A stretch of DNA of 64,000 bases from Palsa-1447 sp964605835 (GTDB lineage Bacteria; Verrucomicrobiota; Verrucomicrobiia; Opitutales; Opitutaceae): positions 1 through 64,000 of the forward strand of contig CAZSEH010000005.1 in the NCBI GenBank assembly GCA_964605835.1, given 5' to 3'. Of the stretch, positions 17,157 through 27,147 are shown one piece after another. Under the pieces are notes generated by a model that saw only the letters and a program-made list of their open reading frames with translations, searched no databases and was not told the origin of the DNA. Position numbers and translations under genes: made by a program. Each line of letters begins with the position of its first letter. The first letter of the stretch is position 1.

Positions 17157-18590
17157 ATGATGAAACTTTACTTCATGGGGATTTGCGGGACGGCGATGGG
17201 CAATGCGGCCCTGCTCCTCCGCTCGGCCGGTCACGAGGTGCTCGGCTCGGACTCCGGGATCTATCCGCCGATGAGCACGGTCCTCGCCGAGGCGGGAATC
17301 GCCGTGCACGAGGGGTACGATCCGAGGCGGCTGAGGGAACTGAAGCCGGACCTGGTCGTCGTCGGCAACGCAATGACGCGGGGAAACCCGGAGGTCGAGT
17401 GGCTGCTCGAGACGCGGGCCTTTCCGTTCCGTTCCCTGCCGGAGACCCTCCGCGAGTTCGTCCTGGAGAGGCGCAGCAACATCGTCGTTTGCGGCACGCA
17501 CGGGAAGACGACGACGACGGCCGTTGCCGCCTTCCTCCTGCGCGAAAACGGCCGCGACCCGGGATATCTGATCGGCGGGGCGCCCCGTGATCCGCCGACG
17601 GGAAGCCGGCTCGGGACCGAGTCCGATCCGTTCGTCATCGAAGGGGACGAGTACGACAGCGCGTTCTTCGACAAGCGAAGCAAGTTCATCCACTACGCCC
17701 CCCACATCGCCGTCCTGAACAACCTCGAGTTCGACCACGCCGATATCTTTCGCGATCTGGCCGATGTGCAGCGTGCATTCAGCCATCTGGCCCGAATTGT
17801 TCCCCGAAACGGCTTCATCGCGCTAAACGGGGACGACGGGAACATCCGGGCGCTCGGGGGCATGGAATGGACGCGGATTGTCCGGGTCGGAACGCGGGAC
17901 GACAACGATGCCCGGATCGAAGGTTTTGCCGAATCGCCCGCCGGGTCCGGATTCAGGCTGACCTGGAAGGGCAGGTTGTGGGCGGATGTGCGGTGGGACC
18001 TTCCGGGCCTTTACAACGCGCGAAACGCCGCGATGGCGGCCGTGGCATGCGGGCTCGCGCTTGATCCGGACAACCCGGACCGCCTGGATTTGTCGCCCCT
18101 GGCGCGGTTTCGGGGCGTGAGGCGCAGGCAGGAGGTCCGGGCCGACGCCGGGGGGCTGACCGTCATCGAGGATTTCGGGCATCATCCCACGGCCCTTGGC
18201 GAAGCGCTGCGATCCTTTCGGGCCCGGTTTCCCGATGCGCGCCTGACGGCGGTCTTTGAGCCGCGCAGCAACACTGCGCGGGTCCGGACGCTGCAGGAGG
18301 ATTTTCGGAAGGCCCTGGCCGAGGCGGATGAGATTTATCTTGGCCCGGTGAGCCGGGGCGAGAAGCTCAGGGAGGAGGAGCGCTTCGACGGGCCGGGAGT
18401 TGCCCGGGCGCTGATGGCGGAAGGGCGCGTTGCGCAGAGCTTTCCGAGCAACGCCCTGCTGCTGGAGGGCCTTTCAACGGCGACCCTTTCCGACCGGGGG
18501 GCCAGAAGGGTCGTCGTCTTTTTCAGCAACGGCAGCTTCGACGGCATCATCGGACGCTATGCGGCCGACGTTGCGCGCGCGAGGGCGTGA
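17157..18590 (+). CDS. mpl: UDP-MurNAc:L-Ala-gamma-D-Glu-meso-DAP ligase
   Basis: Mpl attaches the recovered murein tripeptide to UDP-MurNAc in peptidoglycan recycling. It has 477 residues with a MurC-like N-terminal domain (FMGICGTAMGNAALLL), the ATP loop CGTHGKTTTTA near 115, the Mpl-type IEGDEYDSAFFDKRSKF, NNLEFDHADIF and the C-terminal EDFGHHPTA. These motifs distinguish it from MurC. Start may be the ATG at 17157 or the one at 17160. About 190 bp upstream, to the regulator gene on the other strand, holds no gene and should carry divergent promoters. Confidence 0.95.
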   Translation: MMKLYFMGICGTAMGNAALLLRSAGHEVLGSDSGIYPPMSTVLAEAGIAVHEGYDPRRLRELKPDLVVVGNAMTRGNPEVEWLLETRAFPFRSLPETLREFVLERRSNIVVCGTHGKTTTTAVAAFLLRENGRDPGYLIGGAPRDPPTGSRLGTESDPFVIEGDEYDSAFFDKRSKFIHYAPHIAVLNNLEFDHADIFRDLADVQRAFSHLARIVPRNGFIALNGDDGNIRALGGMEWTRIVRVGTRDDNDARIEGFAESPAGSGFRLTWKGRLWADVRWDLPGLYNARNAAMAAVACGLALDPDNPDRLDLSPLARFRGVRRRQEVRADAGGLTVIEDFGHHPTALGEALRSFRARFPDARLTAVFEPRSNTARVRTLQEDFRKALAEADEIYLGPVSRGEKLREEERFDGPGVARALMAEGRVAQSFPSNALLLEGLSTATLSDRGARRVVVFFSNGSFDGIIGRYAADVARARA

Positions 18591-18607
18591 CAGGGAGGCC
18601 CGTTCGC

Positions 18608-19840
18608 TCAGCGCCCGGCGTTGCGGATCAATGGCGCGCGCTCCCCGATGACCCGCTCCAGTTCGGCGGCGTCATCGACCGAACCGGAAACGGCCGCGTC
18701 CGCAAAGATGAGTTGCGGCAGGCGAAGGCTGTTTGTCGCCTGGCTCGTGGCGATATAGAGCCGGACGTCCTCATCGATCTGGCGCCCCACCCAGGGATCC
18801 GAAAGCACCTTCTCCAGGGCGGTTTTGCCCAGGAGGGTTTCGGCCTTCATCCGGGCCTCGGGAAGGGTGGGAAGCCCGGCCGAATCAAACAGCCAATCGT
18901 CAAATCCGCGAAACGCGTCCGGCCGGCCGCGCCAGACGGCCAAAGCGAGCCGGGCATATTCGCATGCGCCCCGGTTTGCCGGATCGGTGAGGGGTATCAT
19001 CGGATTGCAACCGGTTTCGAGCGGAACCGGGAGCATGATGAAGGTCAAACGCCCCGCAAAGTGCGCCTGCGCTTCCTTCAGAAGAGGGTGGAGCCGGCGG
19101 CAGTGAGTGCACGTGTAGTCAAAAAGTCCGACGACGAAGCCCTGGGCTGAGGCCGGTCCCATCCCCGGCAGGGCATCCGGGTCCAGGCCAAACCGGCCGG
19201 AATCGAGCGTCAGCTGCCCCTTCGGCGCGCGGCCGCCGAGGGAAAGCGGAACCAGCACATAGCCCGCCCGCTCCAAGACCACGAACTGGCCGCCGATCAG
19301 CAGGGTGGTCCCGACAAGGCCAAGGACGAGACCGACTTTCAGGGCCCCGCCGGTGGGTGGGACCGTTTCCCCTCCGGCCGGGCTTCGGCGCGATCCAAGC
19401 AAAGGGGCGAGGAGCCAGCATGCGGAGAAAAATGCGCTCGCGTGCGTTGCGAGGCAGAATCGGCACCAGCTTTGGATGACCGCATCCTGCAGGAAAATGA
19501 ACCACAATGCCGCAGCGACGACCACGGTGCACAGGGCGATCGCCAGCGGTCGAAAACGATTCTTTGGATCGTGGCCCGGGCGGAGCCGCCAGGTCGTTGC
19601 GAGCAGAATCGAATAAAGGGCGGCCGCCGGAAGACTCACCGGAACGCCCAGCCAATAGGCCCAGCGGCTGGACAGAACCAAGTCGCAACCCGACCCGGGC
19701 CCGCACCCGGCCACCCCGCCGGCCTGCAGCGAGACGGAGGCGAGATAACCCGCTCCCCCGATTGCGAGAACGAGGCCGATTCGCGCCGGCCAAAGCGGCG
19801 CGACGCCTCCGCCGGGTCTGCCGGCCACTTCTTCGCCCAC
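18608..19840 (-). CDS. Vitamin K epoxide reductase-DsbA-type thioredoxin fusion
   Basis: This is a membrane protein for disulfide-bond formation: an N-terminal VKOR domain reoxidises a C-terminal thioredoxin-fold domain. The VKOR part has about five hydrophobic segments with the cysteines in AGCGPGSGCDLVL and the quinone-site CRFC. After a further helix the periplasmic part has the CTHC redox centre in GLFDYTCTHCRRLHPLL and ends LRLPQLIFADAAVSG. I chose the GTG at 19840, with AAAGG upstream. The TTG at 19909 would add 23 low-complexity residues and is possible. The gene converges on mpl. Confidence 0.85.
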   Translation of the reverse strand: MGEEVAGRPGGGVAPLWPARIGLVLAIGGAGYLASVSLQAGGVAGCGPGSGCDLVLSSRWAYWLGVPVSLPAAALYSILLATTWRLRPGHDPKNRFRPLAIALCTVVVAAALWFIFLQDAVIQSWCRFCLATHASAFFSACWLLAPLLGSRRSPAGGETVPPTGGALKVGLVLGLVGTTLLIGGQFVVLERAGYVLVPLSLGGRAPKGQLTLDSGRFGLDPDALPGMGPASAQGFVVGLFDYTCTHCRRLHPLLKEAQAHFAGRLTFIMLPVPLETGCNPMIPLTDPANRGACEYARLALAVWRGRPDAFRGFDDWLFDSAGLPTLPEARMKAETLLGKTALEKVLSDPWVGRQIDEDVRLYIATSQATNSLRLPQLIFADAAVSGSVDDAAELERVIGERAPLIRNAGR

Positions 19841-19951
19841 GGCGTTGTGCCTTTGTTCAGTGATGGGATTGGGATGCGCAGGAACGGGACCGCCCGGACA
19901 GGGAGCCAACTCCGGCCGGGCGTCAAACGCCAGCCAAACCCGGCGGGCTGG

Positions 19952-21376
19952 TCAGCCCGCCATTCTTGCGGTCTTAAACTCGGCCGGCTCCTCGCCCTCC
20001 GGCAGGGCCAGCAGATCATAGTCACGGGATCGCGTGATTGTGACGTTTGAGAATTCGCCGACGGGCAGCTCCCGCGAAACATAGACCCGGCCGTCGATGT
20101 CCGGCGCATCGGCCTCGCCGCGCGCGACGCCCGGCTCCTCGACCAGCACCCTGAGTCTGCTGCCGACCGCGCGGGCGCCTGCATCGGCCGCGATCTCCTT
20201 CTGCAGGGCCATGAGGCGGCGCCATCTCAGCTCCTTTTCGCGGGCGGGAACCTGGCCCTCCATTTTCCCCGCGCGCGTGCCTTCCTCCTGCGAATAGCGG
20301 AACACGCCCAGGCGCTCGAACCTTGCCTCGCGGATGAAGGAGCAGAGTTCATCGACATCCGCCTCTGTCTCGCCGGGGAAGCCGACGATGAAGGTCGTTC
20401 GCAGGGCGATGCCGGGAATCCCAGCGCGGATGCGCCGCACCAGGTCCCGAATGTAATCGCCTCCCGTCTCCCGCTTCATGGCGGCCAGCATGCTCTCGCT
20501 GATGTGCTGCAGGGGCATGTCGACGTACCGCGCGACCTTTCCGCATTCGGCGATCGTGCGGATGAGCTCGTCGCTCCAGTGGGCGGGATGGGTGTAGAGC
20601 AGGCGGATCCAGAAGTCTCCCTGAATCGAGTTCAGTTCGCGCAGAAGGGTCGTGAGCGCCGCGCCTCGGGAGGAGTCGACGGGCGTCCGCGGATTCGGAC
20701 GCTGATCCCACGTGTCCATTCCGAAAAAGGTCGTGTCCTGGGAAATGAGGTTCAGCTCCCGGACGCCCTCGGCCACGAGCTGCCGCGCCTCCGCGACGAC
20801 GCTTTCCACGGTGCGGCTGCGATGACGCCCGCGGATCTGGGGAATGATGCAGAACGTGCAGGGATGGTTGCAGCCCTCGGCGATCTTGACGTAGGCCGTG
20901 TGCCTGGGGGTCAGGCGGAAGCGGGGGGTGTCATAGTCCGGAATGTACGTCGAGCGCGGGGTGACGAAGTTCGCCGGCCCGGCGGCAGGCGCCGCAGGGC
21001 CTTTTGCATCCCGCGCAAGAACCGCCTCGATGATCGGCGCTATTCCGGTCACCTGATCGAGGCCGATGAAGGCGTCCACCTCGGGAAGCTCGCCCGGAAG
21101 GTCCTTTGCGAAGCGCTGGGACATGCATCCGGCAACAATCAGCTTCTGCCCGCTGCGCCGCTTGCGCAGGCCGCGGTTCTCGTGGGCCCGAAGGATGTGG
21201 CCGATTGACTCCTCCTTTGACGAATCGATGAACGAGCAGGTGTTGACGATGACGACGTCGGCATTTTCCGCGTCGGGGATGACCTGCATGCCCGCCTTCC
21301 GGATATGTCCGACCATGATCTCGCTATCCACGAGATTCTTTGCGCAACCGAGGGAGATGAGACCAATCTTGATCAT
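19952..21376 (-). CDS. rimO: Ribosomal protein S12 methylthiotransferase
   Basis: RimO is a radical-SAM enzyme that methylthiolates an aspartate of ribosomal protein S12. Its 474 residues show the N-terminal UPF0004 domain (SLGCAKNLVDSE, NTCSFIDSSKEES, GCMSQRF), the radical-SAM cluster motif CNHPCTFC, LISQDTTFFG and a C-terminal TRAM domain. The RimO-type start IGLISLGCAKNLVDSE separates it from MiaB. Length is slightly above average because of an alanine-rich linker near residue 130. Confidence 0.96.
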   Translation of the reverse strand: MIKIGLISLGCAKNLVDSEIMVGHIRKAGMQVIPDAENADVVIVNTCSFIDSSKEESIGHILRAHENRGLRKRRSGQKLIVAGCMSQRFAKDLPGELPEVDAFIGLDQVTGIAPIIEAVLARDAKGPAAPAAGPANFVTPRSTYIPDYDTPRFRLTPRHTAYVKIAEGCNHPCTFCIIPQIRGRHRSRTVESVVAEARQLVAEGVRELNLISQDTTFFGMDTWDQRPNPRTPVDSSRGAALTTLLRELNSIQGDFWIRLLYTHPAHWSDELIRTIAECGKVARYVDMPLQHISESMLAAMKRETGGDYIRDLVRRIRAGIPGIALRTTFIVGFPGETEADVDELCSFIREARFERLGVFRYSQEEGTRAGKMEGQVPAREKELRWRRLMALQKEIAADAGARAVGSRLRVLVEEPGVARGEADAPDIDGRVYVSRELPVGEFSNVTITRSRDYDLLALPEGEEPAEFKTARMAG

Positions 21377-21476
21377 CGGCGGATGGCGGGGGCAATGCGT
21401 TGGAATGCGGCCGGGAGCGGTTCGTCACCGAACCTCCGGCCGCGCTCGCTCCCGCCCCGTGGCCCGTTCCGAAGCG

Positions 21477-21581
21477 CTATTTCGCCGCGGGCTTTGCCGC
21501 GGCCTTCTTTGCCACCTTTCTGCGCTTGAGGTAGGCGTTGCGGCGTTTCCGTTTGATGACTTTGTTGTACTGTCTGCTCAT
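21477..21581 (-). CDS. Very small basic protein, 34 residues
   Basis: The ATG at 21581 opens MSRQYNKVIKRKRRNAYLK and the frame closes at TAG 21477 after a Lys/Ala-rich tail. More than half of the residues are Lys, Arg or Ala, and the N-terminal half is Arg/Lys-dense with two tyrosines, as in ribosome- or RNA-associated peptides. I recognise this only as a ribosomal-like small basic protein and do not name it. It is preceded on the minus strand by CGAACACACCTT, a weak ribosome site. It sits between the methyltransferase and rimO, in the same direction as both. Confidence 0.6.
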   Translation of the reverse strand: MSRQYNKVIKRKRRNAYLKRRKVAKKAAAKPAAK

Positions 21582-21663
21582 AAGGTGTGTTCGGGGGAGG
21601 ACTTGCCCCGATGCTCTGAACCCGGCGCAGCCGAGTCAAGTGTTGCCGCGAGCCCGCGGCGAA

Positions 21664-22866
21664 TCAGGAAGCCGCTGCGAGCTCAAACCCGAGCAGCCGC
21701 GCCAGGGCGTGGCGCCTGATGCCATAGAAGGCGGCGAATTCGCGAATCGCCGGGGCCAGCCGCTCATCGCAGCCGCCCGCGCGCACTGCGGCAATCATGA
21801 GGTTTTTCGCCGTGTGCTCGGTTGAGACGAACTCAAGGGCCTGCGTGCGGAATCCAGCCCATTCCAGCAGTTGCGCGCGCAGGGCATCGGTTGCAAACTC
21901 GGCCTGGCGTTCCTGGAAGATTCCATGCCGGAGAGCCCGGGCGAGGACGGCCGGGGCGGCAAGCTGGGGGCGAATTTCCTTCTGGCAGCAGGGAGCGACA
22001 ACCAGAAGCCGGGCGCCCGCGGCGATGCCCTTGGCCAATGCGTCGTCGGTTGCCGTGTCGCACGCATGAAGGGCGATCAGGATATCCATCCTGTCGGGGG
22101 GCGTGTCCGCGATTGTGCCCGCGGCAAAGGAAAGACGGGCGCCAAAACCCTGTTCGGAGGCTACCTGGTTGCAGAATGCCGCGAGTTCCGGGCGGGCCTC
22201 GACCCCGCGGACGCGGACGTTCTCACCCAGGGCCGTGGCGGCGGCGAAGGTCAGATAGCCCTTTCCGCAGCCCATGTCGAACACCGAAAGGGGCTCGCCG
22301 GCCCGAAACCCCGCCTCCTTTGCAAAATGGGTCAGCAACTCGGCAAACTTCTGAATCTGCCGGAACTTGGCCGCCATTCCCTCCCGCGGGCGCCCGCCTG
22401 CGTTGGTGACTCCGAGCGCCGCAAGCCAGGGCGCATCGGCCGAAATGACGTAGTCCTTGGAGCGGTCGTGCGACTCAGCGGCCTGGTCCGGGGAATCTTC
22501 GGGGGCCGGCCGGCCCGGTTCGGTCCGCCTTGTTCTGCGAATCCGCGGCTTTCCGTCAGCCGAACACTCCAATTGGACGATTTCAGCCGGGGTAAACAGA
22601 TGGGCGTCGAGAAAGCCCCCGCCGATCAAGGGCTCCACGAGCTTCAGTCCCTCGTCCGGCGGATAATTCCTGGCGATGTCCCGCGTCCCGTGCCGCCAGA
22701 CGCAGGCGAGCATCGGGCCCGCCTTTAATCTCACGGGACGAACGAACAGATTGCGCAGGGTGGGGTCCGGCCCGCGGTGGCGTCCGAGCGTCAGCTTCTG
22801 CAGGGTGCCGCCGTGCACGGCGGCACGGAGCTCCTCAATGAACCTTTCGCGGGAGTCGATCGGCAT
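21664..22866 (-). CDS. SAM-dependent methyltransferase, GSTCD/METTL25-like
   Basis: This 400-residue protein has an N-terminal region of unknown function and a class I methyltransferase core. The SAM loop is DMGCGKGYLTFAAA near 205; further on are the ALHACDTATDDALAKGI motif and VAPCCQKEIRP, which together mark the family of GSTCD/METTL25-like putative tRNA or rRNA methyltransferases. The substrate is not known. The ATG at 22866 fits (MPIDSRERF). It follows the efflux genes by 67 bp on the same strand but is probably independent of them. Confidence 0.8.
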   Translation of the reverse strand: MPIDSRERFIEELRAAVHGGTLQKLTLGRHRGPDPTLRNLFVRPVRLKAGPMLACVWRHGTRDIARNYPPDEGLKLVEPLIGGGFLDAHLFTPAEIVQLECSADGKPRIRRTRRTEPGRPAPEDSPDQAAESHDRSKDYVISADAPWLAALGVTNAGGRPREGMAAKFRQIQKFAELLTHFAKEAGFRAGEPLSVFDMGCGKGYLTFAAATALGENVRVRGVEARPELAAFCNQVASEQGFGARLSFAAGTIADTPPDRMDILIALHACDTATDDALAKGIAAGARLLVVAPCCQKEIRPQLAAPAVLARALRHGIFQERQAEFATDALRAQLLEWAGFRTQALEFVSTEHTAKNLMIAAVRAGGCDERLAPAIREFAAFYGIRRHALARLLGFELAAAS

Positions 22867-22933
22867 CAGGCTTCAAATACTATCGTCGAGAGCCCGGGTC
22901 AATGCGGGCTTGGGAAACCGGGCTCCCCGCCGC

Positions 22934-24151
22934 TCACTCGTATCTCAGCGCCTCGATCGGATCGAGCTTCGCAGCCTTGCTCGCCGGGTAATACCCGAAG
23001 CAGATGCCGACTGCTCCGCTGAAGACGACGGCCGCAACGATTGCGACCGTGGAGATCAGCGTAGGCCAGTGATTGAGCCGCGAAATCAGCTGAGAGGCGC
23101 CGATGCCCCCGAGTATGCCGAGCATGCCGCCCATCAGGCTGAGCACGACCGCCTCGATGAGGAACTGCAGCCGAATGTCGCTGCCGTGCGCGCCCACCGC
23201 CATGCGTATGCCGATTTCGCGCGTGCGCTCGGTCACCGACACGAGCATGATGTTCATGATCCCTATTCCCCCGACGACGAGGGAGACGCAGGCAACCGCG
23301 AACAGGAGATAGCGCATGGTCGCTGTCGTGGCCGCCGCCGCATCCGCGATTTCCTGCTGGTCGCGAACCGTGAAGTCGTCGTCCCGTCCCTGGGTGATGT
23401 GGTGGCGGTCCCGCAGAAGGTTGGTGATGTCCTGCTCGGCCGCCGGCATGTGCTCGGTGTCAACGGCCTGCACATTGATGAAGGGCAGGAAGGTCTGCCG
23501 CGAGAAGCGCTTCATCGCGCTCGTGTAGGGAATCATCACCATGTCATCCTGGTCGGTGCCTTGAAGGGAAAACCCTTTCGACACCAGGACGCCGAGGATC
23601 TTGAAGGGCATGTTGCGGATGCGCAGCGTCTTTCCGATGGGATCGCCGTCCGGAAACAGATTGTTCACAATCGTTCGTCCAACGATGCAGACCTTGGCGT
23701 CGCCGCGGACCTCCTGATCGCCGAACATGGCCCCTTCGGCGAGTGGCCACTGGCGCATGGCCAGGTAGTCCTCGCTCTCGCCCACGATCCGGGTGGACCA
23801 GTTGAGCCCATTCGCCAGAACCTGCGACCCGCCGCGGACTTCCGGGCTGACCCCGATGACATCGCGGACTTCGTTCTTTATCGCCACGGCGTCTTCGATC
23901 GTAAGTGTGCCGGCGCCGCCGTAGCCGCTTCGCGCGCCCCCGCTGGTCGCGCTGCCGGCGTAGACCAGGATGATGTTCTGCCCGAGGCTGGCGATCTGGG
24001 CCTCGATCACGGATTGGCTTCCATCGCCGATGCTGACCATGACGATGACCGCGCCGACGCCGATGATGATGCCGAGGGCGGTCAGGATCGACCGCATCTT
24101 GTTCCGGCGCAGCGCACGAAGGGCGACGTAGATTGTGAAGAAGAGTCGCAT
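22934..24151 (-). CDS. MacB-type ABC transporter permease
   Basis: This 405-residue permease has the MacB/FtsX plan. An N-terminal membrane helix (ALRRNKMRSILTALGIIIGVGAVI) is followed by a large periplasmic domain at about 45-270, and three C-terminal helices include GGIGIMNIMLVSVTERTREIGIR. It lies 6 bp after its ATPase, which follows the adaptor gene, so the three encode a MacAB-like exporter. An outer-membrane TolC partner is not present in the window. The substrate (drug, peptide or lipoprotein) cannot be inferred. Confidence 0.92.
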   Translation of the reverse strand: MRLFFTIYVALRALRRNKMRSILTALGIIIGVGAVIVMVSIGDGSQSVIEAQIASLGQNIILVYAGSATSGGARSGYGGAGTLTIEDAVAIKNEVRDVIGVSPEVRGGSQVLANGLNWSTRIVGESEDYLAMRQWPLAEGAMFGDQEVRGDAKVCIVGRTIVNNLFPDGDPIGKTLRIRNMPFKILGVLVSKGFSLQGTDQDDMVMIPYTSAMKRFSRQTFLPFINVQAVDTEHMPAAEQDITNLLRDRHHITQGRDDDFTVRDQQEIADAAAATTATMRYLLFAVACVSLVVGGIGIMNIMLVSVTERTREIGIRMAVGAHGSDIRLQFLIEAVVLSLMGGMLGILGGIGASQLISRLNHWPTLISTVAIVAAVVFSGAVGICFGYYPASKAAKLDPIEALRYE

Positions 24152-24157
24152 GGCGGG

Positions 24158-24919
<762 letters not shown>

Positions 24920-24937
24920 GGTGCGGACGAACGAGGC

Positions 24938-26374
24938 TCACCGACCGAAGCCGCCGGGGCCGCCACGGCCGCCGCCGCCTCCTCCACCGCCTCCGCCGAA
25001 GGGACTGGCCGCCGCGGCGCCCGATGTGGCTGCCGGCGCGGTGAGGCCCGTTATGATCGTGTCCCCCTCCTTCAGCGCGCTCAGGATCTCGGTATCGGTG
25101 CCATCGCTGATTCCGATCCGGACCCGGATCTCCTCAGGGTCGGCGCCCGGCGAGCTGCCAGCGGGGATGCGGTAAACTGTGCGGTAGGTGGGCGCGTCCG
25201 GCGATGCGATCCCGCCCCGGCCTGCTCCGCCCCGGCCCGCTCCACCACGGCCGGTCCCGGTGAGAATCCGGTCGGGCAGTTCAAGTCCTCGCTCCTTGGC
25301 GAGATCGATCAGCTTCTGGCGGATTTCGGCCGAGGGCGGGCCGTTGCCGATGGAATAGCCGGCGTCCGCCATGAGCTGGCGCAACGCTTCCCGGCTCGCC
25401 TGCTTGGGAGCCGGCGCAGTTCCGTCCTTCGCGGCCCCCTCATCGGCCACCTGCACAACGTCCATGCCGTCCGGCTTCCGGAAGCGCAGTCCGCTGTTCG
25501 CCAGGCGGAGGACATTTGGGCGGCGCGTGATGACTATCGAAGCGTTGGCTGTCATGCCCGGCTTCAGTTTCAGGTCGGCGTTGTCGACCCGGATCATGAC
25601 ATCGTAGATGACCACGTTCTGCTGGGTCACCGGCGCGTTGCGGACCTGGTAAACCTCGCCGCTAAACTGGCGGTTCGGGTAGGCATCGACCGTGAAACTC
25701 ACGGTCTGGCCGTTTTCAACGTTGCCGACGTCGGCCTCGGCCACCGCAGCGTCGATCTGCATCTTGGTCAGGTCGTTGGCGATTTCGAACAGCGTCGGGG
25801 AACTGAGGGTCGCCGCGACCGAGTTGCCGACGTCCACATTGCGCGAGATCACCATGCCGTCGATGGGAGAGGTGATCCGGCAATAGGAGAGGTTGTTGGT
25901 GGCCGTATCGAGGGTGGCCTGCTTGATCTGGACCTGGGCGGCGGCCTCCTCGAGTTGCGCGGCCTGCAGATCGTAGTCCGACTGGGCGATCAGGCTCTTG
26001 GCCAGCAGCTCCTTGTCGCGGTCGAGGTTGACCTTTTGGAGGTCGTAGTTCGCCTTGGCATTTGCCAGGTCGCCCTGGGCCGATTTCTGCGCCGCCATGT
26101 AGTTGTTGGGGAGCAGGGTGGCGAGCAGGTCGCCCTTCTTGACCTTGGCGTTGAAGTCCGTGTACCACGCGGTGATGTAGCCGGAGATCTGGCTGCTGAC
26201 TATTACGTCGAGAAGGGGCTTGAGGGTGCCGTTGGCCGTGACCGACTGGACGATTTCGCCGCGGGTGACCTTGGTGGTGTAGTATTCCGCGCGCTTTTGG
26301 CCGTGGTCGTGCCAGTAGTACCAGCCGCCCGCGGCGGCTGCGAGGACGATGACGATGAAGATGATCTTGGCCAT
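24938..26374 (-). CDS. HlyD/MacA-type periplasmic adaptor subunit
   Basis: This 478-residue membrane-fusion protein starts at ATG 26374 with one membrane helix (IIFIVIVLAAAAGGWYYW). A barrel-sandwich half, a long alpha-hairpin at about 100-165 (NYDLQKVNLDRDKELLAK...), and beta-barrel domains (RITSPIDGMVISRNVDVGN) follow, as in MacA. Unusual are an inserted segment at about 330-400 and a tail with the tandem unit GRGGA followed by ten consecutive glycines. It is the first gene of the exporter set. The upstream frame to 26542 is not credible. Confidence 0.9.
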   Translation of the reverse strand: MAKIIFIVIVLAAAAGGWYYWHDHGQKRAEYYTTKVTRGEIVQSVTANGTLKPLLDVIVSSQISGYITAWYTDFNAKVKKGDLLATLLPNNYMAAQKSAQGDLANAKANYDLQKVNLDRDKELLAKSLIAQSDYDLQAAQLEEAAAQVQIKQATLDTATNNLSYCRITSPIDGMVISRNVDVGNSVAATLSSPTLFEIANDLTKMQIDAAVAEADVGNVENGQTVSFTVDAYPNRQFSGEVYQVRNAPVTQQNVVIYDVMIRVDNADLKLKPGMTANASIVITRRPNVLRLANSGLRFRKPDGMDVVQVADEGAAKDGTAPAPKQASREALRQLMADAGYSIGNGPPSAEIRQKLIDLAKERGLELPDRILTGTGRGGAGRGGAGRGGIASPDAPTYRTVYRIPAGSSPGADPEEIRVRIGISDGTDTEILSALKEGDTIITGLTAPAATSGAAAASPFGGGGGGGGGGRGGPGGFGR

Positions 26375-26543
26375 ACGGTTGGACTTTTGAGTTGGAGCCT
26401 GGCCGGGAGCCGCGCCCGCGCGCGGCCCGTCCCGGAAAGAAGGTAGTTGGGTTTTGACAGAACGGAAACTCGAGCCGCACGGCGCCAACGGACCGTCGCC
26501 CGCCAGGTGCCACGCGGCCTGCGCACAGGACAGACGGACCAAC

Positions 26544-27038
26544 TCAGGAAAGGTGACGGGGATTTTGGAACGCCTTCTTCAGCTCGACCGCCACGTTTGG
26601 GGGCACAAAATGGGTCACATCGCCGCCGTATTTGGCGACCTGCTTCACGAGGCTGGAACTGGTGTAGCTGAATTGCTCGTTTGGCATCACGAAGAGCGTC
26701 TCGATATGGGGCTGAAGGTGGCGGTTCATCAGCGCCATGTTGAACTCGAATTCGAAGTCGGACAGGGCGCGCAGGCCGCGTATGATGGCGTCGGCCTTCT
26801 GGGCCTTTGCGAAATCGACAAGCAGGCCGTTGAAACCGACGACGAGCACGTTCGAAAACTGGGCGACGTTGGGACGCACCATCGCGAAACGCTCCTCCGC
26901 CGTGAACAGCGGGGCCTTGCCCGGATTCTCCGCGATCGCGACGGTCACATGCTCAAACAGGCGCGCCGCGCGCGCCAGAACGTCCATGTGGCCATAGGTG
27001 ATCGGATCGAACGTGCCTGGGTAGATGCAGTGGCGCAT
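26544..27038 (-). CDS. coaD: Phosphopantetheine adenylyltransferase
   Basis: CoaD makes dephospho-CoA from 4'-phosphopantetheine and ATP. Its 164 residues, from the ATG at 27038, carry YPGTFDPITYGHMDVLARA with the nucleotidyltransferase TxGH signature, the RGLRALSDFEFEFNMALMN motif and the C-terminal YTSSSLVKQVAKYGGDV. Length and motifs are standard. It is divergent from pgsA, with about 110 bp between the two starts that should hold both promoters. The 169-bp gap toward the adaptor gene holds no gene. Confidence 0.96.
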   Translation of the reverse strand: MRHCIYPGTFDPITYGHMDVLARAARLFEHVTVAIAENPGKAPLFTAEERFAMVRPNVAQFSNVLVVGFNGLLVDFAKAQKADAIIRGLRALSDFEFEFNMALMNRHLQPHIETLFVMPNEQFSYTSSSLVKQVAKYGGDVTHFVPPNVAVELKKAFQNPRHLS

Positions 27039-27147
27039 GAAGGATCGTTGGGAGGCGCGATTCAAGCACAAGAGGCGATCCACGGCAACTCCGCTCTGCA
27101 CTTGCGTTCCCGCTGCCGGGCGGTGTTCTTTGCATTTTGGAGCGACC

